DNA of 64,000 nucleotides from Bradyrhizobium monzae (GTDB taxonomy: Bacteria; Pseudomonadota; Alphaproteobacteria; Rhizobiales; Xanthobacteraceae): positions 496,001 through 560,000 of the forward strand of contig NZ_JAIRDQ010000004.1 in NCBI RefSeq assembly GCF_021458635.1. The letters are read 5' to 3'. A model generated the notes under the pieces. That model was not told the origin of the DNA and ran no database searches. It saw only the letters and a program-made list of their open reading frames with translations. Positions 16,549-29,164 of this stretch are shown in pieces; the first letter of the stretch is position 1; each line of letters begins with the position of its first letter. The translations under genes were made by a program, and so were the position numbers.

Positions 16549-19230
16549 ATGGTTGATACCAAGACCCCTGACGACAAGAAGCTGAGCGTTCCGAGCAAGA
16601 CGCTATCGCTCAAGCCGCGCGTCGAAACGGGCACTGTGCGCCAGAGCTTCAGCCATGGCCGCAGCAAGCAGGTCGTGGTCGAGAAGCGCGGCAAGCGCCG
16701 TATCGACGGCAGCCCTGAGCCGCAGGCGCCCACGGTGGTTGCGAAGCCGGCGCCCGCTGCACCTGCGCCCGCCCCGTCACGCCCGGCGCCGCCGCGCAAC
16801 GCCGGCTCCGGCGTCGTGCTGCGGACGCTGACCGAGGACGAACGTTCCGCTCGCGCCAGCGCGCTCGCCGACGCCAAAGTGCGCGAAGTCGAGGAACGCC
16901 GCCAGGCCGAGGAAGAGGCCCAGCGCCGCACCGTTCGCGAGGCCGCCGAACGCGCCGAGCGCGAAGCTGCCGAATCCCGCCGCAAGGCCGAAGAAGAGCG
17001 TCACCGTCACGAGGACGAGGCCAAGCGCAAGGCCGAGACCGAAGCCAAGAAGCGTTTTGGTGAAGGCGAGCAGGCGGCATCGGCCGCGCGTCCCGCGGCA
17101 GCCGCCCCGGCGACCGGCGCTCCGCGTCCCGCGCCGACCACGACGCGACCGGGAGCGACGACGACCGCTCGCGCGGCAACGACCGCGCCGCGGCCGGGTG
17201 TCCCGGCGGCTCGTGCCCCCGGTGTCGCGGCCGGACCGGACGAGGACGACGGTCCGCGCCAGATCCGTCGCGGTCCCGGCGGCGCGGCGCGCCCTGTGGT
17301 GGCGCCCAAGCCGACCCACAAGCCTGGCCCGCAGAAGGAGCGCGGCCGACTGACCGTCGTCACCGCGCTCAATGCCGACGAAGTGCGCGAGCGCTCGATC
17401 GCCTCGTTCCGCCGCCGCACCCAGCGCCTGAAGGGCCACGTCTCGAACGAGCCGAAGGAGAAGCTGATCCGCGAGGTGGTCATTCCTGAAGCGATCACCA
17501 TCCAGGAACTCGCCAACCGCATGGCCGAGCGCGCGGTCGATGTCATCCGCATGCTGATGAAGCAGGGCGCGATGCACAAGATCACCGACGTGATCGATGC
17601 CGACACCGCGCAGCTGATCGCCGAAGAGCTCGGCCACACCGTCAAGCGCGTTGCCGCGTCCGACGTTGAAGAAGGCCTGTTCGACGCCATCGACGATTCC
17701 ACCGACACCGAGACGCGCTCGCCTGTGGTGACCGTGATGGGTCACGTCGACCACGGCAAGACCTCGCTGCTCGACGCCCTCCGCCATGCCAACGTGGTGT
17801 CCGGCGAAGCCGGCGGCATCACCCAGCATATCGGTGCCTATCAGGTGCTGTCGCCCGAGAGCGGCAAGAAGATCACCTTCATCGACACGCCCGGCCACGC
17901 CGCGTTCACCGCGATGCGCGCCCGCGGCGCCAAGGTCACCGATATCGTCGTGCTGGTGGTGGCGGCCGATGACGGCGTCATGCCGCAGACGGTTGAAGCC
18001 ATCAACCACGCCAAGGCGGCGCGGGTGCCGATCATCGTTGCGATCAACAAGATCGACAAGCCCGACGCCAAGCCCGAGCGCGTCCGCACCGAGCTGCTCC
18101 AGCACGAAGTGCAGGTGGAATCCTTCGGCGGCGACGTCGTCGACGTCGAAGTCTCCGCCAAGAACAAGACCAATCTCGACAAGCTGCTCGAGATGATCGC
18201 GCTGCAGGCCGACATCCTCGACCTGAAGACCAATTCGGAGCGTCCGGCCGAAGGTACCGTGATCGAAGCCAAGCTCGATCGCGGCCGTGGTCCGGTCGCG
18301 ACCGTGCTGGTCCAGCGCGGCACGCTCCGTGTCGGCGACATCATCGTCGCCGGCGCCGAGATGGGTCGCGTCCGCGCGCTGATCTCGGACCAGGGCGAGA
18401 CGGTGCAGGAAGCAGGCCCCTCGGTGCCGGTCGAGGTGCTCGGCTTCAACGGACCGCCGGAGGCCGGCGATCGCCTCGCCGTCGTCGAGAACGAAGCCCG
18501 CGCCCGCCAGGTCACGAGCTACCGCGCGCATCAGAAGCGCGAGAACGCGGCAGCCTCGATCTCCGGCATGCGCGGTTCGCTCGAGCAGATGATGTCGCAG
18601 CTGAAGACGGCGGGCCGCAAGGAATTCCCGCTGATCATCAAGGCCGACGTGCAGGGCTCGCTGGAAGCGATCCTCGGCTCGCTGGAGAAGCTCGGCACCG
18701 ACGAAGTCGCCGCCCGCATCCTGCATGCAGGCGTCGGCGGCATCTCTGAGTCCGACGTCACGCTCGCGGAAGGCTTCAACGCTGCGATCATCGGCTTCTC
18801 GGTTCGTGCGAACAAGGAAGCTGCCGCGGCCGCCAAGCGCAACGGCATCGAGATCCGCTACTACAACATCATCTACGACCTCGTGGACGACGTGAAGAAG
18901 GCGATGAGCGGTCTGCTCGCGCCGACCTTGCGCGAAACCATGCTGGGCAATGCTTCGATCCTGGAGATCTTCAACATCTCCAAGGTCGGCAAGGTTGCCG
19001 GCTGCCGCGTCACCGACGGCACCGTGGAACGCGGCGCCAATGTGCGCCTGATCCGCGACAACGTCGTCGTGCACGAAGGCAAGCTGTCGACGCTGAAGCG
19101 CTTCAAGGACGAAGTGAAGGAAGTCCAGTCCGGTCAGGAATGCGGCATGGCCTTCGAGAACTATCACGACATGCGTGCCGGTGACGTGATCGAGTGTTAT
19201 CGCGTAGAGACGATCCAGCGCTCCCTGTAA
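16549..19230 (+). CDS. infB: Translation initiation factor IF-2
   Basis: IF-2 is the GTPase that places fMet-tRNA on the 30S subunit and promotes subunit joining. The 893 residues comprise a long N-terminal region (1-390) with an EAR-rich coiled coil (about 100-175) and a Pro/Ala/Thr-rich low-complexity stretch (about 180-260), then the IF2_N domain and the G domain (about 392-560) with G1 GHVDHGKTS, G3 DTPGH and G4 NKID. Domains II, III and the fMet-binding C2 domain (about 800-893) complete it. ATG 16549 opens with MVDTKTPDDKKLSVP, typical of Bradyrhizobium. Confidence 0.97.
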   Translation: MVDTKTPDDKKLSVPSKTLSLKPRVETGTVRQSFSHGRSKQVVVEKRGKRRIDGSPEPQAPTVVAKPAPAAPAPAPSRPAPPRNAGSGVVLRTLTEDERSARASALADAKVREVEERRQAEEEAQRRTVREAAERAEREAAESRRKAEEERHRHEDEAKRKAETEAKKRFGEGEQAASAARPAAAAPATGAPRPAPTTTRPGATTTARAATTAPRPGVPAARAPGVAAGPDEDDGPRQIRRGPGGAARPVVAPKPTHKPGPQKERGRLTVVTALNADEVRERSIASFRRRTQRLKGHVSNEPKEKLIREVVIPEAITIQELANRMAERAVDVIRMLMKQGAMHKITDVIDADTAQLIAEELGHTVKRVAASDVEEGLFDAIDDSTDTETRSPVVTVMGHVDHGKTSLLDALRHANVVSGEAGGITQHIGAYQVLSPESGKKITFIDTPGHAAFTAMRARGAKVTDIVVLVVAADDGVMPQTVEAINHAKAARVPIIVAINKIDKPDAKPERVRTELLQHEVQVESFGGDVVDVEVSAKNKTNLDKLLEMIALQADILDLKTNSERPAEGTVIEAKLDRGRGPVATVLVQRGTLRVGDIIVAGAEMGRVRALISDQGETVQEAGPSVPVEVLGFNGPPEAGDRLAVVENEARARQVTSYRAHQKRENAAASISGMRGSLEQMMSQLKTAGRKEFPLIIKADVQGSLEAILGSLEKLGTDEVAARILHAGVGGISESDVTLAEGFNAAIIGFSVRANKEAAAAAKRNGIEIRYYNIIYDLVDDVKKAMSGLLAPTLRETMLGNASILEIFNISKVGKVAGCRVTDGTVERGANVRLIRDNVVVHEGKLSTLKRFKDEVKEVQSGQECGMAFENYHDMRAGDVIECYRVETIQRSL

Positions 19231-19385
19231 GTCCAAATCTTATCGAAGCGCCTGGATCTTTTTGAGCTGAAATTGCGGGAGTGCGATGGCCGGATTTTTC
19301 CGGCCATCCGCGCCACATTCGTTTCAACAGGACAAATGACAATGCTCGTGTCCCAAACGCGGGCACGACAAGGTGATTTTCGACT

Positions 19386-19817
19386 ATGCCCCGCCATCAT
19401 CAGAAAAAAAGTTCCGCGCCCGGTGGCTCGCAGCGTCAGCTGCGCGTCGGCGAGCAGGTTCGCCACGCGATAGCCGAGATTCTGGCGCAAGGCAGCGTGC
19501 ATGATGCGCACCTCGAAGGTCACATCATCACCGTGCCGGAGGTGCGGATGTCGCCCGACCTGAAGCTCGCCACAATCTACGTGATGCCGCTTGGTGGCCG
19601 TGACACCGAGCTCGTCATCGCTGCGCTCGATCGCAACAAGAAATTCCTGCGCGGCGAAGTCGCGCGGCGCGTTAACCTGAAATTTGCACCTGACCTTCGC
19701 TTCCGCGTCGACGAGCGATTCGACGAAGCGGAACGGATCGAGAAGCTTTTGCGAACACCTGCGGTGCAGAAGGACCTGGAACAGAATCCGGACTCGGATC
19801 GGGAAGAAGAACAATGA
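19386..19817 (+). CDS. rbfA: Ribosome-binding factor A
   Basis: RbfA is a cold-shock-associated 30S assembly factor that binds near the 16S rRNA 5' helix. The 143 residues form the single KH-like domain with VRHAIAEILAQGSV, ITVPEVRMSPDLKLATIYVMPLG and the basic segment LRGEVARRVNLKFAPDLRF (each shown as a short segment of that domain). The N-terminus is basic and flexible. It lies 155 bp after infB, a gap with no clear terminator. Its last codons overlap truB (ATGATGATGG), so the two are coupled. Confidence 0.95.
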   Translation: MPRHHQKKSSAPGGSQRQLRVGEQVRHAIAEILAQGSVHDAHLEGHIITVPEVRMSPDLKLATIYVMPLGGRDTELVIAALDRNKKFLRGEVARRVNLKFAPDLRFRVDERFDEAERIEKLLRTPAVQKDLEQNPDSDREEEQ

Positions 19818-20932
19818 TGATGGACCCGGCTCACGGCACGATCGGCAGCGAAGAAGCCGACACGCGCGACATGCAGCAAAATAATTTTGCAGATGTCGGC
19901 GGCAATGCTCAGCCGCATCAGGAGGCGCGTCGCGTCAACAACGATCCGCGCGCGGGCAAGCAGAAGGGCAATCAGCCGCGCCGCGACCGGCGTGACGTGC
20001 ACGGCTGGGTCGTGCTCGACAAGCCGATCGGGATGACCTCGACGCAGGCCGTCGCCGTGCTCAAGCGTCTGTTCAATGCCAAGCGCGCGGGCCACGCCGG
20101 CACGCTCGACCCGCTCGCCTCGGGCGGTCTTCCGATTGCGCTCGGCGAAGCCACCAAGACGGTTCCCTTCGTCATGGACGGCCGCAAGCGCTACCGCTTC
20201 ACCGTGTGCTGGGGCCAGGAGCGCGACACCGACGATATCGAGGGCCAGGTCACCGCGACCTCGGACCAGCGTCCGACCCGAGAGGCCATCGAAGCCCTGC
20301 TGCCGCGGTTTACCGGTGTGATCGAGCAGGTTCCGCCGCGCTATTCGGCGATCAAGGTCCAGGGCGAGCGGGCCTATGACCTTGCGCGCGACGGCGAGGT
20401 CGTGGAACTGGCGCCCCGCCCGGTCGAAATTCACCATTTAACTCTTGTGGATCAACCGGATAACGATCGGGCCGTGTTCGAGGCCGAGTGCGGCAAGGGC
20501 ACCTATGTCCGCGCGCTCGCCCGCGATATGGGCCGGATTTTGGGTACTTTTGGCCATATCTGCGCGCTTCGGCGGACCCTGGTCGGCCCGTTTGGCGAAA
20601 ACGACATGATTCCGCTGGATCAGCTGGAGGCTTTATGCGATAGAGCCGCGTCCGGCGAGAGAAGCCTCGCCGACGCGCTGATGCCCGTTGAGACCGCGCT
20701 GGACGACATCCCGGCACTGGCCGTCACTCGGGCTGATGCGGCAAGGCTCCATCGGGGCCAAGCCGTTTTGTTGCGCGGACGGGATGCGCCCACAAGTAGC
20801 GGCACAGTCTATGTCACGGTAGCAGGCCGTCTTTTGGCGCTTGCTGAAGTTGGCAATGGCGAAATCATCCCCAAGCGTGTGTTCAACCTGACCGGCTTGA
20901 CTGCCTCAACCGGTCGCAACGAGAGAAATTGA
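19814..20932 (+). CDS. truB: tRNA pseudouridine(55) synthase TruB
   Basis: TruB makes pseudouridine 55 in the tRNA T loop. The catalytic domain starts at about residue 60 with HGWVVLDKPIGMTST; the catalytic Asp is in AGTLDPLASG, followed by KRYRFTVCWGQERDTDD and the C-terminal PUA-like region. The first 55 residues are polar and low in complexity, longer than in E. coli. Three ATGs in a row (19814, 19817, 19820) are possible starts; the first overlaps the rbfA stop. rpsO begins two bases after its stop. Confidence 0.94.
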   Translation: MMMDPAHGTIGSEEADTRDMQQNNFADVGGNAQPHQEARRVNNDPRAGKQKGNQPRRDRRDVHGWVVLDKPIGMTSTQAVAVLKRLFNAKRAGHAGTLDPLASGGLPIALGEATKTVPFVMDGRKRYRFTVCWGQERDTDDIEGQVTATSDQRPTREAIEALLPRFTGVIEQVPPRYSAIKVQGERAYDLARDGEVVELAPRPVEIHHLTLVDQPDNDRAVFEAECGKGTYVRALARDMGRILGTFGHICALRRTLVGPFGENDMIPLDQLEALCDRAASGERSLADALMPVETALDDIPALAVTRADAARLHRGQAVLLRGRDAPTSSGTVYVTVAGRLLALAEVGNGEIIPKRVFNLTGLTASTGRNERN

Positions 20933-20934
20933 CG

Positions 20935-21204
20935 ATGTCGATTGCCGCAGAACGCAAAGCGGAAGTCATCAAGACGAATGCCAACAAGGTCGGCGACACC
21001 GGCTCGCCGGAAGTTCAGGTCGCGATCTTGTCGGAACGCATCACCAACCTGACCGCCCATTTCAAGACCCACGTGAAGGACAACCATTCGCGTCGTGGCC
21101 TCTTGAAGCTGGTCTCGACCCGCCGTTCGCTCCTCGACTACCTCAAGAAGAGGGACGAGGCGCGCTACAAGGCGCTGCTCGAGAAGCACAACATTCGTCG
21201 TTAA
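20935..21204 (+). CDS. rpsO: 30S ribosomal protein S15
   Basis: An 89-residue S15 with the usual sequence features: GDTGSPEVQVAILSERI, THFKTH-like HFKTHVKDNHSRRGLLKLVS and RRSLLDYLKK. S15 binds the central domain of 16S rRNA early in 30S assembly. The ATG at 20935 gives the family's MSIAAERK start; the TTG at 20929 would add only two residues. It is the last gene of the rimP operon before the strong terminator at 21213-21237. In E. coli S15 represses its own translation; no matching pseudoknot could be judged here because the start lies only two bases from the truB stop. Confidence 0.97.
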   Translation: MSIAAERKAEVIKTNANKVGDTGSPEVQVAILSERITNLTAHFKTHVKDNHSRRGLLKLVSTRRSLLDYLKKRDEARYKALLEKHNIRR

Positions 21205-21212
21205 GAGTTCTT

Positions 21213-21237
21213 GCGCGCGCCACCGGCGCGCGTTTTT
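21213..21237 (+). terminator. Intrinsic terminator after rpsO
   Basis: CGCGCGCC (21214-21221) pairs perfectly with GGCGCGCG (21225-21232) around a three-base ACC loop and is followed by five T residues (21233-21237). It starts nine bases after the rpsO stop and should end most of the rimP-to-rpsO transcript, separating pnp. Confidence 0.92.
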
Positions 21238-21478
21238 GCGCGTGATTTCGAGCGAAAGCGCTTGGTTTAAGGTTTTTGTTCGAGGCTCAGGCGTACGTTC
21301 GGTGCGGGCCAGTGATGCTACGCATCGGGGGCATGATGAGCGAAGACCGCGGTTCGGTGTTCGCGCGCGTGCCGACTGACAGTCCAGCAGCAATCCGGCG
21401 GCTGGGCGCAACGGGCAAGGCGCCCGTATGACCCGAAAGGATGGACGCCATCCGACATCCAAAGACCATGGCAGGATC
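21238..21478 (+). other. Upstream part of the rpsO-pnp intergenic region
   Basis: The 378-bp gap between rpsO and pnp holds the rpsO terminator, then this stretch, then the pnp leader hairpin. A 32-codon frame (ATG 21333 to TGA 21431, preceded by GGGGG) is the only small frame with a plausible ribosome site, but its amino-acid sequence (Arg/Ala/Pro-rich) has no recognisable character, so it is not called as a gene. A promoter for pnp is expected here; I could not identify a convincing one. Confidence 0.4.
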
Positions 21479-21515
21479 GCAGGACGCTGATCACCCGCTC
21501 CGATCAGCGTCCTGC
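21479..21515 (+). promoter_or_regulatory. Long perfect hairpin in the pnp leader
   Basis: GCAGGACGCTGATC (21479-21492) and GATCAGCGTCCTGC (21502-21515) form a perfect 14-bp stem with a nine-base loop, 67 bases before the pnp ATG. In E. coli a long leader hairpin of pnp is cut by RNase III and then degraded by PNPase, giving autoregulation. The structure here fits that role, but the link is inference. No T run follows at once, so it is not a standard terminator. Confidence 0.75.
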
Positions 21516-21582
21516 AATCTTGACATGGTTTTTGTTTTTCGAGCCGTCCCTTCTTTCGAGAAACCATGAAAGAAGAACCTCT

Positions 21583-23739
<2,157 letters not shown>

Positions 23740-23764
23740 TCGCTTTAGCCACGTCAGAAACACG

Positions 23765-23791
23765 AAGGGCGGCCTCGCGGCCGCCCTTTTT
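23765..23791 (+). terminator. Intrinsic terminator after pnp
   Basis: AAGGGCGGCC (23765-23774) pairs with GGCCGCCCTT (23779-23788) around a TCGC loop and runs into a T tract ending at 23791. The T tail is only on the pnp side, so it terminates pnp rather than the convergent katG. Confidence 0.93.
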
Positions 23792-23816
23792 GTTTGTCGC
23801 TGGCTGTGCGCGGGCG

Positions 23817-25982
<2,166 letters not shown>

Positions 25983-26096
25983 GAATACCTCCTCTGGTGG
26001 CGTCGCACTCGCGCCATTGACCAGGTCGAACCACTCTAGGCGTCGCGTTCGATCAGGGGAAGTTGACTTTAGTGATCGCTGCGATAGGATTTTCTG
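25983..26096. promoter_or_regulatory. katG-oxyR divergent control region
   Basis: The 114-bp gap between the two starts should contain both promoters and the OxyR site. A small palindrome, ATCGC-T-GCGAT (26075-26085), has a LysR-like T-N-A layout and lies 12 bases before the oxyR ATG. A TTGACT hexamer (26063-26068) is present. AGGA at 26086-26089 serves as the oxyR ribosome site. The match to an OxyR operator is tentative. Confidence 0.4.
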
Positions 26097-27023
26097 ATGA
26101 TCAACGTGACCCTGCGCCAACTGCGATATTTCGACGCGCTGGCCCGCCATGGTCATTTCGGCCGCGCTGCGGAGTCCTGTTCCATCTCGCAGCCGGCGCT
26201 GTCGATGCAGATCAAGGAACTGGAAGAAGCGCTCGGCGGGCTGCTGCTGGAGCGCAGCGCGCGCCAAGTCGCGCTGACCCGGTTTGGCGAGGAACTCGCA
26301 CAACGCGTCCGTGACATCCTGCGCTCGGTCGACGAGCTCGGCGATTTCGCGCGCGCCTCGCAGGACCGTTTTGCGGGCCGCCTGCGCATCGGCATGATCC
26401 CGACGATCGCGCCTTATCTCCTGCCCAAGATCACCAAGAACCTCACGCGCCTGCATCCCGAGCTCGACGTCCGGGTGCGCGAAACCATGACGCCACGGCT
26501 GATCCAGGAACTGGTCGAGGGCCGGCTCGACACCGCCATCGTTGCGCTGCCGGTCTCCGAACCCTCGCTCACCGAGGTCGCTTTGTTCGAGGAAAAGTTT
26601 TTGCTGGTGCGGCCGGGCACGGACGCGGGCACGCCGGTGCCGTCGCGCGAGATGATGCGCGAGATGCGGCTGTTGCTGCTCGAGGAGGGACATTGTTTCC
26701 GCGACCAGGCGCTGTCGTTCTGCAACATGCAGTCGGCGCCACCGCGCGAGATGCTGGACGCGAATTCGCTGTCGACGCTGGTCCAGATGGTCAGTGCCGG
26801 CATCGGCGTCACCCTGATTCCGGAGATGGCGGTGTCGGTGGAGACGCGATCGGCCTCGGTCTCGCTGTCGCGATTCCGCGACCCCGAGCCCTCGCGCACC
26901 ATCGGCATGGTCTGGCGCAAGACCAGCCCCCTGGCGCGGCAGCTGCTGCAGATCTCCGAGGTGGTGTGTCTGTCGGCCGGCAAGGAGCGCCCGCGGCAGG
27001 CTTTGCGCGGCCAGCGGGGTTGA
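26097..27023 (+). CDS. oxyR: Peroxide-responsive LysR-type regulator OxyR
   Basis: A 308-residue LysR-type protein: an N-terminal winged helix (about 1-60, LRQLRYFDALARHGHFGRAAESCSISQPALS in part) and a substrate-like domain. C200 and C209, in EGHCFRDQ and SFCNMQ, occupy the positions of E. coli OxyR C199 and C208, the peroxide-sensing disulfide pair, which distinguishes it from other LysR proteins. Oxidised OxyR would activate katG, which lies divergently 114 bp away. The start ATG 26097 has an AGGA site seven bases upstream. Confidence 0.94.
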   Translation: MINVTLRQLRYFDALARHGHFGRAAESCSISQPALSMQIKELEEALGGLLLERSARQVALTRFGEELAQRVRDILRSVDELGDFARASQDRFAGRLRIGMIPTIAPYLLPKITKNLTRLHPELDVRVRETMTPRLIQELVEGRLDTAIVALPVSEPSLTEVALFEEKFLLVRPGTDAGTPVPSREMMREMRLLLLEEGHCFRDQALSFCNMQSAPPREMLDANSLSTLVQMVSAGIGVTLIPEMAVSVETRSASVSLSRFRDPEPSRTIGMVWRKTSPLARQLLQISEVVCLSAGKERPRQALRGQRG

Positions 27024-27101
27024 AGCGGGAATTTTCCGAGACAGCCGGGATCATTGACGTGACTTCCCGCGCACAGCGGACACACCGAGCTGGGAGTGCC
27101 A

Positions 27102-27557
27102 ATGCCTGATCTGATCATCCGCCCCGCCCGCGCCGACGAATATGACGAGATCGGCCGTGTCTGGATGGAGAGCTGGGTCTCGACCGGGCTCGCCGAGGCC
27201 AGCGAATTCCTGCTGGCAAACCTGCGGGCGCGCATCCGGCGCGAGATGGAGAACGGCTGGAGCCTGTTCGTCGCCGACGACAACGGCACCATCGCCGCGA
27301 TGCTCGCGCTGCATCTGCCAAAGCTCTATCTCGATGCTGTTCGTCGGGCCCGCTTATCAGGGGCAATCGCTCGGCCGGAAGTGCTCGCCTTCACGCGCAC
27401 GAAGATGCCGGAGGAAATGTACTTGCGCTGCGTCCGCGAGAACGAAAAGGCCTGGCGCTGGTACGAGCGCGAGGGCTTTGTGTTCGAGAAGGAAGAGGTC
27501 GAACCGTCGAATGGATTCATGATGAAGTACTACCGGTGGATGCGGCCCGCCGGGTAG
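27102..27557 (+). CDS. GNAT acetyltransferase with scrambled acetyl-CoA motif
   Basis: A 151-codon GNAT-family frame. The start (MPDLIIRPARADEYDE) and the end (EEMYLRCVRENEKAWRWYEREGF) are good GNAT sequence, but residues 79-93 are not. In the +1 frame the same bases (27337-27381) read LFVGPAYQGQSLGRK, the expected acetyl-CoA loop. Two small deletions, two bases near 27336 and one near 27382, would restore it and together keep the overall frame. In the frame used, that stretch has TTA and TCA, rare in this genome, which supports the frameshift reading. The enzyme is thus probably inactive, or the sequence has errors. Start ATG 27102 follows GGGAG. Confidence 0.7.
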   Translation: MPDLIIRPARADEYDEIGRVWMESWVSTGLAEASEFLLANLRARIRREMENGWSLFVADDNGTIAAMLALHLPKLYLDAVRRARLSGAIARPEVLAFTRTKMPEEMYLRCVRENEKAWRWYEREGFVFEKEEVEPSNGFMMKYYRWMRPAG

Positions 27558-27648
27558 GCACCGAGTTCGGGACGCAGCTTGCGGTTGTCGCGATCCCACC
27601 CTAGTGTGGCGCGTCCGACAACTTCCTGCTGCTGATCCCCCGGAATCC

Positions 27649-28476
27649 ATGCTTCGAATTGCTGTCTCGCTGATCGCGCTACTGTCCCTTTTGAGCTCGG
27701 CAGTCGCGCAAACCCCTCCCCCAACCACCGCACCTCCCGCACCGGCAAAACCGGCTGCCAAGAAGGCGGCGCCGAAAGCCAAGCCGGTTGCGAAGCAGCC
27801 GGTCGCGGTGGAGAGCGGCCCGTGCCGGCTCGGCGTGATCTCGGTGATCGGAGACCATTACTCGGTACAGAAATTTGGCCTCACGATCTTCGAGAATGAG
27901 GCAAGCGAGATCCCAATCGACTGGGGTCTCGATGATCTCGTCTTTGCGCGGGTGCGCGCGGCAACGAACAACGATCCTGCAGTGCGCAGGATTGCCTATC
28001 CCAAGGGCGTCTTCGAGCCCTTCTATAATCCGAAAACCTTCCTGATCCGCGATCCAGGAGAGCGCCTGCCGGTGATTGTGCGGAGCTTCACCGCGAATGC
28101 GAATTGCGAGCGCTATCTTGTCGCAACGACCTTCAAGGCGGAGCTGCCGAACACGCACATGGAGCTGAAAGGCATCGGCACCTACAATCAGGGCATCGGC
28201 GGCATCCTCCGCCACTCGCATCTTTTCGCCAATGTTGCGATTACGCTGGTCGACGGCCGCAGCTACGAGGAGATCAAGCGCCCCTTTGTGAATTTTGGCG
28301 CCAACTTTGCTGCAAGCATGCGACTGACCGAAGACCCGCTTACCAAGCTCGACAACTCGTTATTCCCAGATCCACCCGCGGCAGCTTCGTCCAATGCGGC
28401 GCTGCGCGAGAGGACGCGGGCACTCGTCGCGGACAGGCTCGACCGGGGCCTACCCGGCTATCTCAAGGAAGACTGA
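27649..28476 (+). CDS. Secreted protein of unknown function
   Basis: I do not recognise the family. The 275 residues begin with a signal peptide (MLRIAVSLIALLSLLSSAVA, cleavage probably after AVA-Q or nearby) followed by a flexible Pro/Ala/Lys-rich linker (about 22-60) of the kind that spans or binds the cell wall. The rest (about 62-275) is a mixed alpha/beta region with two Cys (GPCRLG and ANCERY) that may form a disulfide, and no catalytic motif I can name. The start at ATG 27649 was chosen because it begins the signal peptide. It is co-directional with its neighbours, with 91 bp before the GST gene. Confidence 0.72.
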   Translation: MLRIAVSLIALLSLLSSAVAQTPPPTTAPPAPAKPAAKKAAPKAKPVAKQPVAVESGPCRLGVISVIGDHYSVQKFGLTIFENEASEIPIDWGLDDLVFARVRAATNNDPAVRRIAYPKGVFEPFYNPKTFLIRDPGERLPVIVRSFTANANCERYLVATTFKAELPNTHMELKGIGTYNQGIGGILRHSHLFANVAITLVDGRSYEEIKRPFVNFGANFAASMRLTEDPLTKLDNSLFPDPPAAASSNAALRERTRALVADRLDRGLPGYLKED

Positions 28477-28567
28477 GTCGGAACAGAGCGTAGTGCATTG
28501 CGGATGCGATGCAGAAGCGGCATGAATCCGCCCCTCCTCGCCTCTCGCCAATGAAAGGTCCGCTCCC

Positions 28568-29164
28568 ATGATCAAGCTCTATTGGTCGCCCCGCTCGCGT
28601 TCGTTTTCGACGCTCTGGCTGATGGAAGAGAGCGGGCTTCCTTATGAGCGCGTGCTGACCGACATTTCGACGGGCGCACAAAAGGCGCCGGACTATTTGA
28701 AGGTCAATCCGATGGGCAAGGTGCCGGCGCTGGCCGATGGCGATGCCGCGCTCGGTGAAGCCGCCGCGATCTGCGCCTATATCGCCGACCGCTATCCCGA
28801 GACGAAGCTCGCGCCGGCCGTGACCGATCCGCGCCGCGCGCGATATCTGCAATGGCTGTTCTTTTCACCGAGCTGCATCGAACCCGCGATCATCCAGATC
28901 TTCACCAAGATCGAGGTGCCCACTTCGACCGCGGCCTGGGGTAGCGCGACACAGGTGTTCGACGTGCTGGAGGCGGCGCTCGAAAAGGGGCCGTGGATTC
29001 TCGGCGAGGAATTTTCTGCGGCCGACATCACAATCGGCTCAGGCCTGAATTTCGCAGTGCGCCTGTTCAAGATGGTGCCGTCACGCCCCGCCTTCGATGC
29101 CTATATCGCGCGTTGCATGGCGCGGCCGGCGTTCCAGCGCGCGGAGAGCATCGCGGCGGGTTAG
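28568..29164 (+). CDS. Glutathione S-transferase family protein
   Basis: A 198-residue cytosolic GST. The N-terminal thioredoxin-like domain (1-78) has YWSPRSRSFSTLWLMEE, with Ser residues placed for glutathione activation, the cis-Pro segment GKVPAL, and the ALGEAAAICAYIADRYP loop that holds glutathione. The helical C-terminal domain (about 88-198) has the N-capping motif FSAADITIG. It belongs to the broad rhizobial GST group of unknown substrate. Its stop overlaps the stop of fabI on the other strand by four bases. Confidence 0.88.
   Translation: MIKLYWSPRSRSFSTLWLMEESGLPYERVLTDISTGAQKAPDYLKVNPMGKVPALADGDAALGEAAAICAYIADRYPETKLAPAVTDPRRARYLQWLFFSPSCIEPAIIQIFTKIEVPTSTAAWGSATQVFDVLEAALEKGPWILGEEFSAADITIGSGLNFAVRLFKMVPSRPAFDAYIARCMARPAFQRAESIAAG

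Noticed and set aside
16777..19236. 819-codon antisense frame opposite infB
   Set aside because: Same mirror effect; it covers the conserved GTPase domain coding and has no independent signal.
26063..26090. TTGACT-N16-TAGGAT as an oxyR promoter
   Set aside because: The start point would fall at the ATG itself, and AGGA within the -10 is better explained as the ribosome site.
25983..26693. Long N-terminal extension of katG into oxyR
   Set aside because: The frame is open, but KatG has its family start at 25982 with a perfect ribosome site, and oxyR on the other strand is certain.
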